Shown here in pieces: positions 8,797 to 22,893 of a stretch of 64,000 nt of DNA. Source of the DNA: Bacillota bacterium (lineage in GTDB: Bacteria > Bacillota > UBA4882 > UBA8346); the NCBI GenBank assembly GCA_029974635.1, contig JARKQY010000040.1, positions 1 to 64,000 of the forward strand. Reading direction: 5' to 3'. Under the pieces are notes generated by a model. That model was not told where the DNA came from. It saw only the letters and a program-made list of their open reading frames with translations, and ran no database searches. The position numbers and the translations under genes are program-made. The first letter of the stretch is position 1. Each line of letters begins with the position of its first letter.

Positions 8797-8858
8797 TGCT
8801 ATATTTTAAAATTATCCCCAAAAGTTTACGTTTTAAGTAATTAACATTATATGGAATT
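8797..8858 (-). repeat. Dispersed intergenic element, copy C (core only)
   Basis: Read on the minus strand this carries CTTTTGGGGATAATTTTA, the core of the elements at 2357-2428 and 49121-49197, with TATA-rich flanks that also align. The left hairpin arm of the other copies is reduced here. It lies about 40 bases upstream of the UbiA-family gene and points towards it. Confidence 0.45.
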
Positions 8859-8873
8859 TAAAACGGCCTTTGC

Positions 8874-8903
8874 TTGACAAAGCAATGCTCTTTATGCCAT
8901 AGT
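8874..8903 (+). promoter_or_regulatory. Candidate sigma-A promoter for the CapA-like gene
   Basis: A consensus -35 TTGACA (8874-8879) is followed after 18 bases by CATAGT (8898-8903), four of six matches to TATAAT. It lies about 75 bases before the coding start and on the correct strand. Confidence 0.5.
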
Positions 8904-8977
8904 AGAAATATATCAATATAAGGCTTCGTTTTCCCACCGGTTTATTTTTTATTTCTTACGAAAGCAGGTATTTTGAG

Positions 8978-10039
8978 TTGAAAAAAACTATATTTCTCAT
9001 ATTTATCAGTATTATAATTCTAATACCGATTACTGCTTATTCATTACCTTCCGACTCTAGTCTAGCAAATGATTCCCCGAAAGTTGAAACACTGGCTGCG
9101 GTTGGCGATCTCAGTTTTTCTGGAATAGATGGCATCATACTTAAAGATCTGGAATACCCTTGGGGCGGCGTTAAAGAAATCCTCCAAACGGCTACTATTC
9201 TCATGGGCAACCAGGAAATTCCCCTTTCAACCCGTGGCTCGATTTATACGAAAAAGAAATGGTTGTTGCGGGCTCATCCCGATACGGCTAAATCATTGGC
9301 TGCGGCAGGTTTTGATATAGTCACTCTCGCCAATAACCATATTCTTGATTACGGTCCAATCGCTTTGCAAGATACGATGGCGGCCCTTGATTCTGTGAAT
9401 ATCGCTCATACCGGCGCCGGAATGAATTTGGATGAAGCCCGAAAACCGGTTATTATGACTACTCCTGAAGGCATCAAGTTTGCTTTTCTTGCTTACTCCC
9501 TGGTTTACCCGGAACTCTTTTGGGCGAGCAAATCACGCCCCGGTACTCCCTACGGCAGCCCCGAATATTTTATCCCGGATATAAAAAAAGCCAAAACCAT
9601 GGCTGATCATGTAATCGTATCTTTTCACTGGAGCGCTGAACTGCTGTTTTATCCCAAGGATTATCAAAAGATTAACGGCCGAAAATGTATTGACGCCGGG
9701 GCTTCCATTGTAATCGGTCATCACCCCCACGTGTTACAAGGAATCGAGGTCTATAAAAACGGGCTGATTGCCTATAGTTTGGGTAATTTTGTATTTGGTT
9801 CACGGCATGCCCATTTAAAGGATAGTATCATTCTAGCTCTGGAATATGATCACGCCGGATTTATTCAAGCGAAGATTTATCCGATAAATGTCAATAACCT
9901 GGAAGTGGAATACCGGCCTCAATTCCGACGGGGGGCTGATGCGGAGCGGGTTTTAAATGACTTACGAACTTATTCAAAACAATTTGGGACGGAAATCGAA
10001 TCCCAAGGGGAAATCGGGATTATTAATATCCGGAAATAA
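8978..10039 (+). CDS. CapA family protein, secreted (metallophosphatase fold)
   Basis: A 353-residue exported protein of the CapA/PGA-synthesis family, which has a calcineurin-like phosphoesterase fold. The first 24 residues form a signal peptide or anchor ending near AYSLP. The mature part contains the metal-site motifs AVGDLSFSG near residue 46, TLANNHILDYG near residue 113 and IVIGHHPHVLQGIE near residue 245. CapA is required for poly-gamma-glutamate capsule export in Bacillus. Here capB, capC and pgsE are absent, so the role is open. The start is a TTG at 8978, with a weak AGCAGG site. It stands alone on the plus strand. Confidence 0.88.
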   Translation: MKKTIFLIFISIIILIPITAYSLPSDSSLANDSPKVETLAAVGDLSFSGIDGIILKDLEYPWGGVKEILQTATILMGNQEIPLSTRGSIYTKKKWLLRAHPDTAKSLAAAGFDIVTLANNHILDYGPIALQDTMAALDSVNIAHTGAGMNLDEARKPVIMTTPEGIKFAFLAYSLVYPELFWASKSRPGTPYGSPEYFIPDIKKAKTMADHVIVSFHWSAELLFYPKDYQKINGRKCIDAGASIVIGHHPHVLQGIEVYKNGLIAYSLGNFVFGSRHAHLKDSIILALEYDHAGFIQAKIYPINVNNLEVEYRPQFRRGADAERVLNDLRTYSKQFGTEIESQGEIGIINIRK

Positions 10040-10091
10040 AAGCTGCTTCGGATAAATCTGTTTATATAGCAAGCTTCCCGAAAATATCACC

Positions 10092-10127
10092 AAAGGCTGC
10101 CGGTTTCTCTTCCAGGCAGCCTTCTTC
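10092..10127 (+). terminator. Rho-independent terminator after the CapA-like gene
   Basis: AAGGCTGCC and GGCAGCCTT form a perfect nine-pair stem around a short loop, followed by a pyrimidine-rich CTTCT tail. Two further hairpins (near 10139-10157 and 10239-10257) lie in the rest of this gap before serS. Confidence 0.7.
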
Positions 10128-10303
10128 TAGTCCCTCACCCCAGCTATATTGGGGCAACCGGAAAGAAATATTAGAGGGGCCATAAACAGATGTAGCTTCT
10201 TCAGCCTTAAGTATATGCAGTCCGGCGCTTCTTTTCCCCTCGCCTCTCCAGCGAGGCGCGCATGCATGGGATGAATCTTACCGGATTAAATGTACTTCCT
10301 CGA

Positions 10304-11635
<1,332 letters not shown>

Positions 11636-11770
11636 TCATTATAGAACAAACCATGTGAAAATACAACTTAACATTTTCCCTTTCACGGCAATATATTTTT
11701 ATCCTGAAACCCTTTTCGAGTCAACCTTTTGAAGGTCTGAACTAATATTCCAACAATTCAATGATTAAAA

Positions 11771-11800
11771 TTTACTTTTTAATGTAATTTGTTGTATAAT
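11771..11800 (+). promoter_or_regulatory. Candidate promoter for the small gene at 11855
   Basis: TTTACT (11771-11776) and a perfect TATAAT (11795-11800) are 18 bases apart. They lie 55 bases before the coding start on the same strand. Confidence 0.5.
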
Positions 11801-11854
11801 GTATTTGATATTGCCCTTGTTGATGTTTTTGGAATTCAATAAAGGAGGAAAATT

Positions 11855-12031
11855 ATGAGTGAAATTGAAATTGCAAAAATAATTATGGCGGCAAACAGCT
11901 TGGGAACCGCCCGCGCGGTTTTAGAAAACGCCATCCGGGATGGCGGCAGTTACACGGAAAAACTCGGCTCCGTAGTGCAAAAAATAAAAGAGTGTGAAGA
12001 GGATTTACGATTAATTCAATATAACAAATGA
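11855..12031 (+). CDS. Small protein of unknown function, 58 residues
   Basis: An ATG at 11855 follows a full AAAGGAGG site and opens 58 codons ending in TGA at 12029-12031. The protein starts MSEIEIAKIIMAANS, is mostly helical by composition (Ala, Glu, Lys, Ile), and has no signal peptide or membrane helix. It has its own candidate promoter and a strong terminator directly after it (12076-12120), so it looks like an independent monocistronic gene. I recognise no family. The single Cys is in the C-terminal third (KIKECEED). Confidence 0.65.
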   Translation: MSEIEIAKIIMAANSLGTARAVLENAIRDGGSYTEKLGSVVQKIKECEEDLRLIQYNK

Positions 12032-12075
12032 AATTTCATGAAGACTAACCCTGTTATTGATGGAATACAAACATT

Positions 12076-12120
12076 AACTACTTGCTTTTGCAATTTGGCA
12101 AAACAGGTAGTTGTTGTTTG
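12076..12120 (+). terminator. Rho-independent terminator after the 58-residue gene
   Basis: AACTACTTG with TTTTGC pairs with GCAAAA and CAGGTAGTT across a five-base loop, with one bulge and one G-U pair. A TTGTTGTTTG tail follows. It separates the small gene from the kinase-ParB fusion gene. Confidence 0.7.
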
Positions 12121-12155
12121 TAAAAAATAAACCGGGGAGATATGTTGGAGCAAAA

Positions 12156-13085
12156 ATGGCCGAACAACAAACATATTATAAAATTACGGTTTCTGGCGAT
12201 CTAGGTAGTGGAAAAAGCACAATTTGCAAGCTTTTGCAAAGAAAACTAGCCTTCAATGTATATTCCATGGGTGAAGCATGGCGAAAATTGGCCGCAAAGC
12301 ATAATATGACCATTTTAGAGTTGAATACATATTCGGAAACTCATCCCCTGGATGAAGAAATGGACCAGGCCATGGCCGCCATGGCCAATGAACCCCAAAA
12401 CATCATCTTCGACTCCCGTCTGGCCTGGCATTTTATTCCCGGATCATTTAAGGTCCATCTTACCGTTGATCCTCAAATTGCCGCAGCGCGCATTTTTCAT
12501 GACAAGCGCGGTGAGGCCGAAGGCTATGCCGATATCAACGAGGCCTTTATAAAAATCAACCAGCGTAAAATTAGTGAGAATAATCGTTATCTTCAGAAAT
12601 ATGGGATAGATTGTTCACAGTACAGTAATTACGATTTAGTGGTGGATACCGGTCACGCCGCTCCGGAGAGCATAGCCACGTTAATTACAGCCGAATTCAC
12701 GGCATGGATGAAGGGCCAATCCTTTGAGCGACATTGGCTTTCACCCAAAACACCCTTTCCGCTCCATGCTTCTTCCAGCCTAAACCGGAGTAAAATTCAA
12801 TCCATGGCAAGTTCGCTTCCGAATTCCGATTTCCCAGAAATGATCCCCTTAAATTTATTGGAAAGCCACGGTTTTTACTTTATTTATAATGGCCATCACC
12901 GGATCAGCGCCGCTCTATTAAAAGAGGTTAACTTTATTCCGGTAAAAATTATTGCTTGTAATAATCAAACAATACCTGACGACGGTGCAGCAAACGAGTA
13001 TATTCAGCAACATTACAGTCTCCAAAATATTCACCAATGGGAAAACCTGCATCAATTTAAATATCCACGCTATCCAAATCTATAA
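12156..13085 (+). CDS. Cytidylate-kinase-like P-loop protein fused to a ParB/Srx-like domain
   Basis: A 309-residue protein with two parts. Residues 1-195 resemble the short, archaeal-type cytidylate kinase family: P-loop SGDLGSGKST near residue 12, then YSMGEAWRKLAAKHNM, and an IIFDSRLAWHF segment like the dephospho-CoA/CMP kinase core. Residues 205-290 contain FYFIYNGHHRISAALL followed by IPVKII, the GxHRxxA signature of the ParB/sulfiredoxin superfamily, whose members include ADP-dependent serine kinases. I place the start at the ATG at 12156, with GGAG five bases upstream; an in-frame TTG at 12111 lies in the preceding terminator. The combined architecture is unfamiliar to me. Substrates are unknown. 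Confidence 0.7.
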   Translation: MAEQQTYYKITVSGDLGSGKSTICKLLQRKLAFNVYSMGEAWRKLAAKHNMTILELNTYSETHPLDEEMDQAMAAMANEPQNIIFDSRLAWHFIPGSFKVHLTVDPQIAAARIFHDKRGEAEGYADINEAFIKINQRKISENNRYLQKYGIDCSQYSNYDLVVDTGHAAPESIATLITAEFTAWMKGQSFERHWLSPKTPFPLHASSSLNRSKIQSMASSLPNSDFPEMIPLNLLESHGFYFIYNGHHRISAALLKEVNFIPVKIIACNNQTIPDDGAANEYIQQHYSLQNIHQWENLHQFKYPRYPNL

Positions 13086-13111
13086 TTGCCTTTTTCAACA
13101 TCAATCCCAAG

Positions 13112-13138
13112 AACCCGGAGGTCATTTTTCTCCGGGTT
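13112..13138 (+). terminator. Hairpin after the kinase-ParB fusion gene
   Basis: AACCCGGAG and CTCCGGGTT pair perfectly over nine bases with a nine-base loop. The tail has few T residues, so termination may be weak. Confidence 0.55.
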
Positions 13139-13327
13139 GCTTCGATTTGGATCTTTAACCGAAATTTAACCTGTTATTTACTCGAAATAGACTTTTTTGG
13201 AGTAAAATTTGTTTAGTAGTTAGTCCTCTTTAATAAAGAATCGCTTAATTAATTATGTAACCAAGTCAACGAAAAACAACGAAGGGTGCCTTAATTAACC
13301 AGTTTTTAAATCCTTGCCTGAAAAATC
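13139..13327. other. Intergenic stretch without a recognised gene
   Basis: Part of the 361-base gap between the kinase-ParB fusion gene and the NYN gene. It is AT-rich with many stops in all frames. Apart from the hairpin before it and the promoter after it, I see no convincing element. Confidence 0.5.
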
Positions 13328-13355
13328 TTGACAAATCAAATTTAATTGCTAAAAT
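13328..13355 (+). promoter_or_regulatory. Candidate sigma-A promoter for the NYN gene
   Basis: TTGACA (13328-13333) matches the -35 consensus exactly. TAAAAT (13350-13355), five of six matches to TATAAT, follows after 16 bases. It lies about 90 bases before the TTG start. Confidence 0.55.
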
Positions 13356-13446
13356 AGAATAATAGTTGGAAAAATATTTTACAATTATAAAAATTGTTAA
13401 CATTTGTCATTCTATACTAAGTTCTTTTCGTTAAAGGAGTATATGT

Positions 13447-14310
13447 TTGGTGTCTAATAAAATTATGCAACTAAAAAACTTTCCAAATGCGGCCGTTTAT
13501 GTTGATTATGAGAATATTTACGAACTTTTAAAATCATATGGCAAAAATCCATTTGATATTAATTTTTTCCCCGTTATTATTAAAAAGTTAAAAAGTGATT
13601 ATAAGTTTAAGATAATTGAATTTATTGTCTATAGTAACTTTGAAAAAAAAGAGTTTCAAGGTAAACAGCAGACTCAGATTCAAAAGCTCGGCATTGAAAC
13701 CCGTCACTCCTCCAATAGCGGTAAAAACTGCAGTGACTTGGAACTAACTGTAGATGCCTTACGTACTTTATATAAAAATCCCAACGTTGATGTTTTTATC
13801 TTAATCTCCAGTGACCGTGACATTATTCCCTTAATAAAGGCGATTAAGTATGAAAATAAAATTGCCTTTACCATATCGACCAAACATGGCTTCAACCTTA
13901 TGGTCACCAAATTTACCGATTACCATGAGTATATTGAGGATATTTTCAATATTAATACCAAAATCGAATTACCGGCTGAAAATTTGAGTATCGATACTAA
14001 GAAGGATGTTGATTCCAAGACCTTGACCGGAGAGGATGTTGAACGCGCCAAGGAAGTAAGCCGAATGCTATACGAATCCAATGTTTGGAAAAAAACCATG
14101 GACCTTGGGGAAACAATCAGTCTGAAGGGTTATGTCAATATTTTGGCAAAGACCATTATCCGCAATCAAGCCCAAATTTTTGAAGATTTTAAGTTAGCGC
14201 ATTACTTACAACTAATATGCATATATAACGATCCTAAAAAAGGGTTGTGTCTAAAAGAAGGTCCAAAACGGCATGAACTCTATGAGGAAACTATTGAACA
14301 ACTCATCTAA
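13447..14310 (+). CDS. NYN domain (PIN-like) putative ribonuclease
   Basis: A 287-residue protein whose first 165 residues form a NYN/LabA-type PIN-like nuclease domain. The acidic positions are visible in YVDYENIYELL near residue 18, in CSDLELTVDALRTL near residue 95 and in ILISSDRDIIPLIKAI near residue 117. These are the usual metal-binding Asp positions of this fold. The C-terminal part, from about residue 190, is helical and charged and could be a winged-helix RNA-binding region, which I cannot prove. The start is a TTG at 13447, with AAAGGAG seven bases upstream. The codon use is AT-richer than in neighbouring housekeeping genes. Confidence 0.82.
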   Translation: MVSNKIMQLKNFPNAAVYVDYENIYELLKSYGKNPFDINFFPVIIKKLKSDYKFKIIEFIVYSNFEKKEFQGKQQTQIQKLGIETRHSSNSGKNCSDLELTVDALRTLYKNPNVDVFILISSDRDIIPLIKAIKYENKIAFTISTKHGFNLMVTKFTDYHEYIEDIFNINTKIELPAENLSIDTKKDVDSKTLTGEDVERAKEVSRMLYESNVWKKTMDLGETISLKGYVNILAKTIIRNQAQIFEDFKLAHYLQLICIYNDPKKGLCLKEGPKRHELYEETIEQLI

Positions 14311-14314
14311 ATAT

Positions 14315-14356
14315 AAAAAAATGGGGCTTCTCTTCTTCAGAGAGCCCCATTTTTAC
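14315..14356. terminator. Bidirectional terminator between NYN gene and nifJ
   Basis: AAAAATGGGGCT and AGCCCCATTTTT pair around a short loop. A-rich and T-rich flanks on either side let it serve both convergent genes. Confidence 0.85.
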
Positions 14357-14368
14357 TTCATCCATTCT

Positions 14369-17893
<3,525 letters not shown>

Positions 17894-18035
17894 TCAAAAT
17901 CCCTCCTAATAGTTTTAATCTTTGACAATAATTCAATCATATTATTATCAAGGCAATCTGCCTTGCAAAAATAAAAATATTGCCTTACTCATCATAACGC
18001 ATTTTATCTTTCCCCAAAATAGCTTTAACAAAAAG

Positions 18036-18062
18036 TTAAAAACCCGCCGGACAAGACGGGTG
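18036..18062 (-). terminator. Rho-independent terminator after pdxT
   Basis: Read on the minus strand, ACCCGTC pairs with GGCGGGT across a short loop and runs into TTTTTAAC. It closes the pdxS-pdxT unit. Confidence 0.7.
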
Positions 18063-18092
18063 CAGTTTAAGAGAAAACGCGGTGGATGACTA

Positions 18093-18668
18093 TTAAGGCC
18101 TGTCTGCACAAATTCGGATAAAATATTGATGAATCCGTAAATCAGTGGTCAATTCCGGATGAAAAGCGGCTGCCAATAAATTTTGCTGCCGGACCAATAA
18201 AATTTTGTCATCTATCTTCGCCAATACTCTAACCCCAGCCCCCACTTTTACTATATAAGGCGCCCGGATAAAAATAGCATGAAAATCAGCTTCTCCAATT
18301 TCCGGTATGGCTAAATCCCTTTCAAAACTGGCAATCTGCCGTCCAAAAGCATTCCGTTCCACTGTAATATCCATTAAATTTAAGCGCGGTTGTTGGCTGC
18401 CGCTGATTTCTTTCGCTAGAAGAATTAAACCGGTACATGTCCCGAAAATAGGAAACCCATCTCGTCCCATGTCCGTTAAAACTTCCAGCATCTTATGGCG
18501 TACCAATAGTTTACCAACAGTCGTACTTTCGCCGCCGGGTATTATCAATCCTCCGATTTCCGATAATTGGAACATATATTGGACTTCAACAGGTTCAACT
18601 CCGCAAGCGCGTAAGGAGTTGCAATGTTCTCTCACCGCGCCCTGGAGCGCTAAAACTCCAATCTTCAT
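18093..18668 (-). CDS. pdxT: Pyridoxal 5'-phosphate synthase glutaminase subunit
   Basis: Supplies ammonia from glutamine to PdxS in the DXP-independent route to vitamin B6. The 191-residue protein starts KIGVLALQGAVREH, has the GGEST motif near residue 46, the nucleophile cysteine in FGTCTGLILLA near residue 78 and the catalytic FHPEL near residue 169. Length and motifs are typical. It begins 47 bases after the pdxS stop codon, forming a two-gene operon. Confidence 0.97.
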   Translation of the reverse strand: MKIGVLALQGAVREHCNSLRACGVEPVEVQYMFQLSEIGGLIIPGGESTTVGKLLVRHKMLEVLTDMGRDGFPIFGTCTGLILLAKEISGSQQPRLNLMDITVERNAFGRQIASFERDLAIPEIGEADFHAIFIRAPYIVKVGAGVRVLAKIDDKILLVRQQNLLAAAFHPELTTDLRIHQYFIRICADRP

Positions 18669-18715
18669 GGTGCACCTTCTTTGACCTTAACGAACATTTT
18701 CCGGTGGAAAACGCT

Positions 18716-19597
18716 TTACCAGCCGCGGCCTGCGATTTTTTCCTCTTCTTTCATGGCGCCGACATGGATACCCCGCATCGCAATTCCAATTCCCTTCGAA
18801 ACCTCCGCCAATAATTTGGCGTCTTGATAATGGGCGGTTGCTTCAACAATAGCCTTGGCCCGGGCCGCCGGGTTATCGGATTTGAAGATGCCGGAACCTA
18901 CAAATATACCGTCACATCCCAATTGCATCATCAATGCCGCATCCGCTGGAGTGGCAATGCCACCGGCTGCAAAATTAACCACCGGCAGCCGGCCTTTTTC
19001 CTTGACTTCCACTACCAGTTCATAAGGGGCTCCCAGTTCTTTGGCGATGCTCATTAATTCATCCGTAGGCGCATTGACAACCCGCCGGATTTCATCATTA
19101 ACCGTGCGGATATGCCGAACCGCCTCCACCACGTCGCCTGTGCCCGCTTCCCCTTTGGTCCGGATCATGGCCGCACCTTCGCCGATTCTGCGCAATGCTT
19201 CTCCCAGATTTCGGGCTCCGCATACATACGGAACCTTAAACAAGTGTTTATTAATGTGATAATGCTCATCTGCCGGAGTAAGAACTTCACTTTCGTCAAT
19301 ATAATCAATTTCGAGCGCTTCTAAAATTTGGGCTTCAACGAAATGACCAATCCGGGCTTTCGCCATCACCGGAATGGTAACTGCGTCCATGATGCGTATG
19401 ATAATCTCAGGATCGGACATCCTGGCCACACCGCCTTGAGCCCTGATATCGGCAGGCACCCTCTCAAGAGCCATAACCGCTACGGCTCCGGCTTCCTCAG
19501 CAATTTTAGCCTGTTCCGGGGTGGTAACATCCATAATCACCCCGCCTTTGAGCATTTCGGCCAATCCCCTTTTTACCATCACTGTTCCTGTATCCAT
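18716..19597 (-). CDS. pdxS: Pyridoxal 5'-phosphate synthase subunit PdxS
   Basis: Condenses ribose 5-phosphate, glyceraldehyde 3-phosphate and ammonia to PLP. The 293-residue TIM-barrel protein shows [19 protein letters not shown] near residue 15, the lysine-bearing [18 protein letters not shown] near residue 80, and [19 protein letters not shown] near residue 147. Both catalytic lysines are therefore present. GGAGG precedes the ATG. It leads the pdxST operon and lies upstream of serS in gene order, as in Bacillus subtilis. Confidence 0.98.
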   Translation of the reverse strand: MDTGTVMVKRGLAEMLKGGVIMDVTTPEQAKIAEEAGAVAVMALERVPADIRAQGGVARMSDPEIIIRIMDAVTIPVMAKARIGHFVEAQILEALEIDYIDESEVLTPADEHYHINKHLFKVPYVCGARNLGEALRRIGEGAAMIRTKGEAGTGDVVEAVRHIRTVNDEIRRVVNAPTDELMSIAKELGAPYELVVEVKEKGRLPVVNFAAGGIATPADAALMMQLGCDGIFVGSGIFKSDNPAARAKAIVEATAHYQDAKLLAEVSKGIGIAMRGIHVGAMKEEEKIAGRGW

Positions 19598-19759
19598 AAG
19601 AAAAACCTCCGGTCTTCACGCGTCTTGCGTTTCATTGAATCTAATTTTACAACAATGATTATGGGGATGCAAGAGAAAGTAATAGAATTCCACAGTGAAG
19701 ACGCAAAAATTGTTATAATAAATGAAACTGCGTTAAGCGAGAAAATCCATTCACACTTT

Positions 19760-21586
19760 TTATAAAACCCCGCCTTTTTCAAATATCCGTAAAGCCAACT
19801 CTACCTTACCGCCAATCTGAACCCCGGCGATCATCGGCCGTAAATGTAGCAAAGTTTCGGCAGCGATTTTTACTCCTTCTTCCCGAGCCGCTTCGCCGCT
19901 GCCTACCTGCCGCATCCGTTCCATGACTTCCGGTGGCACTGAGGCGCCAGGTACCTCGTTATTCCAAAATTCGGCATTTTTATAAGAAACCAAAGGCCAA
20001 ATCCCGGCAATCACTGGAATCTTATATCCCTCAATCCGTTTCAAAAATTTCTCATAGATTCGATAATCATAAACCGGCTGAGTGATAGCAAATTCAGCGC
20101 CGGCCTCAATTTTGGCAGCAAACCTCCTCAGTTCGTCTTCCAGGTTGATGGCTCCCGGATTAACTCCCACACCTTTAAAAAAGGCGGTAGGTTCGCCGAT
20201 AGGGTTCCGGCCGATATCCAGTCCCTGGTTAAGTAAGGAAGCAATTTGGGTTAAGCCGATGGAATCCACATCGAAAACCGCGGTTGCTTCCGGGTAATCG
20301 CCTAACTTGGGCGGATCGCCGGTGATGAATAAAACATTCCGCAATCCGGCGGCTGAAGCGCCTAACAGGTCGGATTGCATACCGATAATATTCCGGTCCC
20401 GGCAGCAATAATGCAACACGGTCTCCAATCCCGTTTCACGTTCAATTAAAATCCCCATTACCATCGGGGAAAGCCGCGCGCTAGCCCTGGGACCATCCGG
20501 AATATTCACCGCATCAATACCCCGCTCTTTTAAGATCCGGCAATCATGAATTATCTTTTGCGGATTGCAGCTTTTCGGCGGGGTAATTTCCACCGAGGTT
20601 ACAAACTCGCCATTTACTATCTTCCGGGCGAATTTGGACTTCTCAACAGCGGGTACCAGTTTTACCGGGGGGATTTCGGTCCGGGTAACGGCGATTTGTA
20701 CTGTTCTTTGTTCGGGAAATAAAGCTTTAATCGCCTTTTTCATGGCTGCAGTATGGGCGGGCGTGGTCCCGCAGCAACCGCCGACAATCCGCGCGCCGGT
20801 CTGAATGAACCGTTTGGCATACTCGGCTAAATATTCCGGGGTACTCAAATAAATGCTGCGCCCTTCCACGATTCGGGGATTTCCAGCATTAGGAATACAG
20901 GAAATTGACTTTGACGTTACCGGAACCACTTTCTCCAAATCAGCCAGCATGGATGCGGGGCCCACCGAACAGTTGAAACCTACCGCCTCCACAGGCTCCC
21001 TGTCAAGTTCCCGGATGAAGTCTTCAGCAGCGGTTCCCAAAAGGGTTTTACCTTCCTCATTGAAGGTTCCCTGGGCAATAATGGGCAGTGCAGTGATTTC
21101 ACGGGCGATCCGGATCAGCAGTTTCAACTCGTTAAGGTCATAAAAAGTCTCGAAAATGAATAGATCAATTCCACCGGCAATTAATCCTTGAATCTGGGTT
21201 TTAAAACTCTGATAAGCTTCTGCCTCCGTGATGTTTCCCAGCGGTTCCAAAAGCGAACCCGTTGGGCCCACTACTCCGGCTACATAAACTCGGCCTCCCG
21301 CCACTTCCCGGGCGATTTCCGCCCCCCGCTTATTGATTTCGGAAAGCTGATTCTCCATTCCGTAGTGCTTTAATTTAAAATAATTGGCGCCAAACGTATT
21401 GGTTTCAATAACCTCAGCTCCTGCGTCAATATATTCTTGGTGAATCTCTTTCACCATATGTGGCGCGGATAGGTTTACCGATTCAAACGATTGGTTGATG
21501 AATATCCCCTTGTTATACAACATGGTTCCCATCGCGCCGTCAACCAAAATGATCCCTTCACGGAGCCGATCACCGAAAGGCTGCAT
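19760..21586 (-). CDS. Bifunctional homocysteine S-methyltransferase / 5,10-methylenetetrahydrofolate reductase
   Basis: A 608-residue two-domain enzyme like Bacillus subtilis YitJ. Residues 1-290 are a Zn-dependent homocysteine methyltransferase barrel with GAMGTMLYN near residue 18, a ligand Cys in VGFNCSVGP near residue 202 and the GGCCGTTP pair near residue 268. Residues 320-608 are an MTHF reductase barrel (FVTSVEITPPKS near residue 329, then FITGDPPKLGDYP and FAITQPVYD). The second half makes 5-methyl-THF, and the first half passes a methyl group to homocysteine. There is no cobalamin-binding domain. It ends the operon HTH-methyltransferase, adenosine kinase, ahcY and this gene, starting 40 bases after ahcY. 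Confidence 0.92.
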   Translation of the reverse strand: MQPFGDRLREGIILVDGAMGTMLYNKGIFINQSFESVNLSAPHMVKEIHQEYIDAGAEVIETNTFGANYFKLKHYGMENQLSEINKRGAEIAREVAGGRVYVAGVVGPTGSLLEPLGNITEAEAYQSFKTQIQGLIAGGIDLFIFETFYDLNELKLLIRIAREITALPIIAQGTFNEEGKTLLGTAAEDFIRELDREPVEAVGFNCSVGPASMLADLEKVVPVTSKSISCIPNAGNPRIVEGRSIYLSTPEYLAEYAKRFIQTGARIVGGCCGTTPAHTAAMKKAIKALFPEQRTVQIAVTRTEIPPVKLVPAVEKSKFARKIVNGEFVTSVEITPPKSCNPQKIIHDCRILKERGIDAVNIPDGPRASARLSPMVMGILIERETGLETVLHYCCRDRNIIGMQSDLLGASAAGLRNVLFITGDPPKLGDYPEATAVFDVDSIGLTQIASLLNQGLDIGRNPIGEPTAFFKGVGVNPGAINLEDELRRFAAKIEAGAEFAITQPVYDYRIYEKFLKRIEGYKIPVIAGIWPLVSYKNAEFWNNEVPGASVPPEVMERMRQVGSGEAAREEGVKIAAETLLHLRPMIAGVQIGGKVELALRIFEKGGVL

Positions 21587-21626
21587 GATTATCCCTCCTT
21601 GCTATCACAGCCGCGCAATGAAAATT

Positions 21627-22889
21627 TCAAGTCCCGCTTTGCCAGGATGATAAATATTTAATCTGCTCCGGGGTTAAGACATCAATTTCTACGCCGATGG
21701 ATTTCAATTTGATTCTGGCGATCTCATCGTCGATCTCCTTAGGCAGGACATATACCTGTGGCTCCATTTTACCGGCGTTCTTCACGATATATTCGGCTCC
21801 CAGAGCCTGATTGGCGAAACTCATATCCATAACGATCGCCGGGTGCCCCTCAGCGGCAGCCAGGTTAAGCAGGCGGCCTTCGGCCAGTAAAAACACTTTC
21901 CTGCCGTCTTTCAGGCGGTATTCTTCGACGAAATCCCTTACCGTCCGGTTGGATTCCGACAATTTCTCGATGGCCTCGATATTAATCTCGTCATTGAAAT
22001 GACCTGAATTCGCAATAATAACTCCATCTTTGGCCAACTTAATATGCTTCTCATCAACTACATTCAAGTCGCCGGTTACTGTGATAACGATATCGGCAAA
22101 GGGCATGGCCTGCTCCAGTTTCATAACCCTGAAACCATCCATTACGGCTTCAATAGCTTTGACCGGATCTACTTCAGTGACAATCACATTCGCTCCCATG
22201 CCTTTGGCCCGCATGGATAAACCTTTACCACACCAACCATAGCCGCAAACTACAAAATTCTTGCCGCAAATCAACGTATTGGTAGCTCTTAACAAACCGT
22301 CAATGGTGCTTTGACCGGTCCCATAACGGTTGTCAAACAAGTGCTTGGTATCGGACTCATTCACGGCAATGATGGGAAACTTCAGGGCCTGATCTTTCTC
22401 CATGCTTTTAAGCCGGATCACTCCGGTGGTGGTTTCTTCGGTGCCGCCGATTACCTTTTTCAAATAAGTGTCGGCATATTTCTGGTGCAGCAATCCCACC
22501 AGGTCAGCGCCGTCATCCTGAGTCATCTCCGGTCCATGTTCGATAACGGAAACCAGGTGCTTATAATAAGTATCCCGATCCTCCCCCTTGATGGCAAAAA
22601 CCGGAATTCCATAGTCGACTACCAGCGAAGCAGCTACATCATCCTGGGTCGATAAGGGGTTTGAAGCGCACAAAGCGATATCAGCCCCGCCTTCTTTTAA
22701 AGTGCGCACTAAATTCGCCGTTTCAGTGGTCACATGCAGGCAGCAGCCCATCTTTTTGCCTGCCAGCGGTTTCTCTTTCGCAAACCTTTCCCGGATTAAT
22801 CTTAAGACGGGCATTTGATTATCAGCCCACTCAATACGCAATTTTCCTTTAGGCGCCAGGGATTGATCCTTAATGTCACATTTAATCAT
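21627..22889 (-). CDS. ahcY: S-adenosylhomocysteine hydrolase
   Basis: Splits S-adenosylhomocysteine into adenosine and homocysteine, removing the product inhibitor of methyltransferases. The 420-residue NAD-dependent protein has [19 protein letters not shown] near residue 24, [10 protein letters not shown] near residue 52, [19 protein letters not shown] near residue 188, and the NAD-binding [18 protein letters not shown] near residue 220. It is the shorter archaeal/bacterial form without the insertion of the plant-type enzyme. The frame extends to 22967, inside the upstream gene. The ATG at 22889 is favoured because GGAGG lies eight bases upstream and overlaps the end of the kinase gene, so translation is probably coupled. 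Confidence 0.96.
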   Translation of the reverse strand: MIKCDIKDQSLAPKGKLRIEWADNQMPVLRLIRERFAKEKPLAGKKMGCCLHVTTETANLVRTLKEGGADIALCASNPLSTQDDVAASLVVDYGIPVFAIKGEDRDTYYKHLVSVIEHGPEMTQDDGADLVGLLHQKYADTYLKKVIGGTEETTTGVIRLKSMEKDQALKFPIIAVNESDTKHLFDNRYGTGQSTIDGLLRATNTLICGKNFVVCGYGWCGKGLSMRAKGMGANVIVTEVDPVKAIEAVMDGFRVMKLEQAMPFADIVITVTGDLNVVDEKHIKLAKDGVIIANSGHFNDEINIEAIEKLSESNRTVRDFVEEYRLKDGRKVFLLAEGRLLNLAAAEGHPAIVMDMSFANQALGAEYIVKNAGKMEPQVYVLPKEIDDEIARIKLKSIGVEIDVLTPEQIKYLSSWQSGT

Positions 22890-22893
22890 CTTC

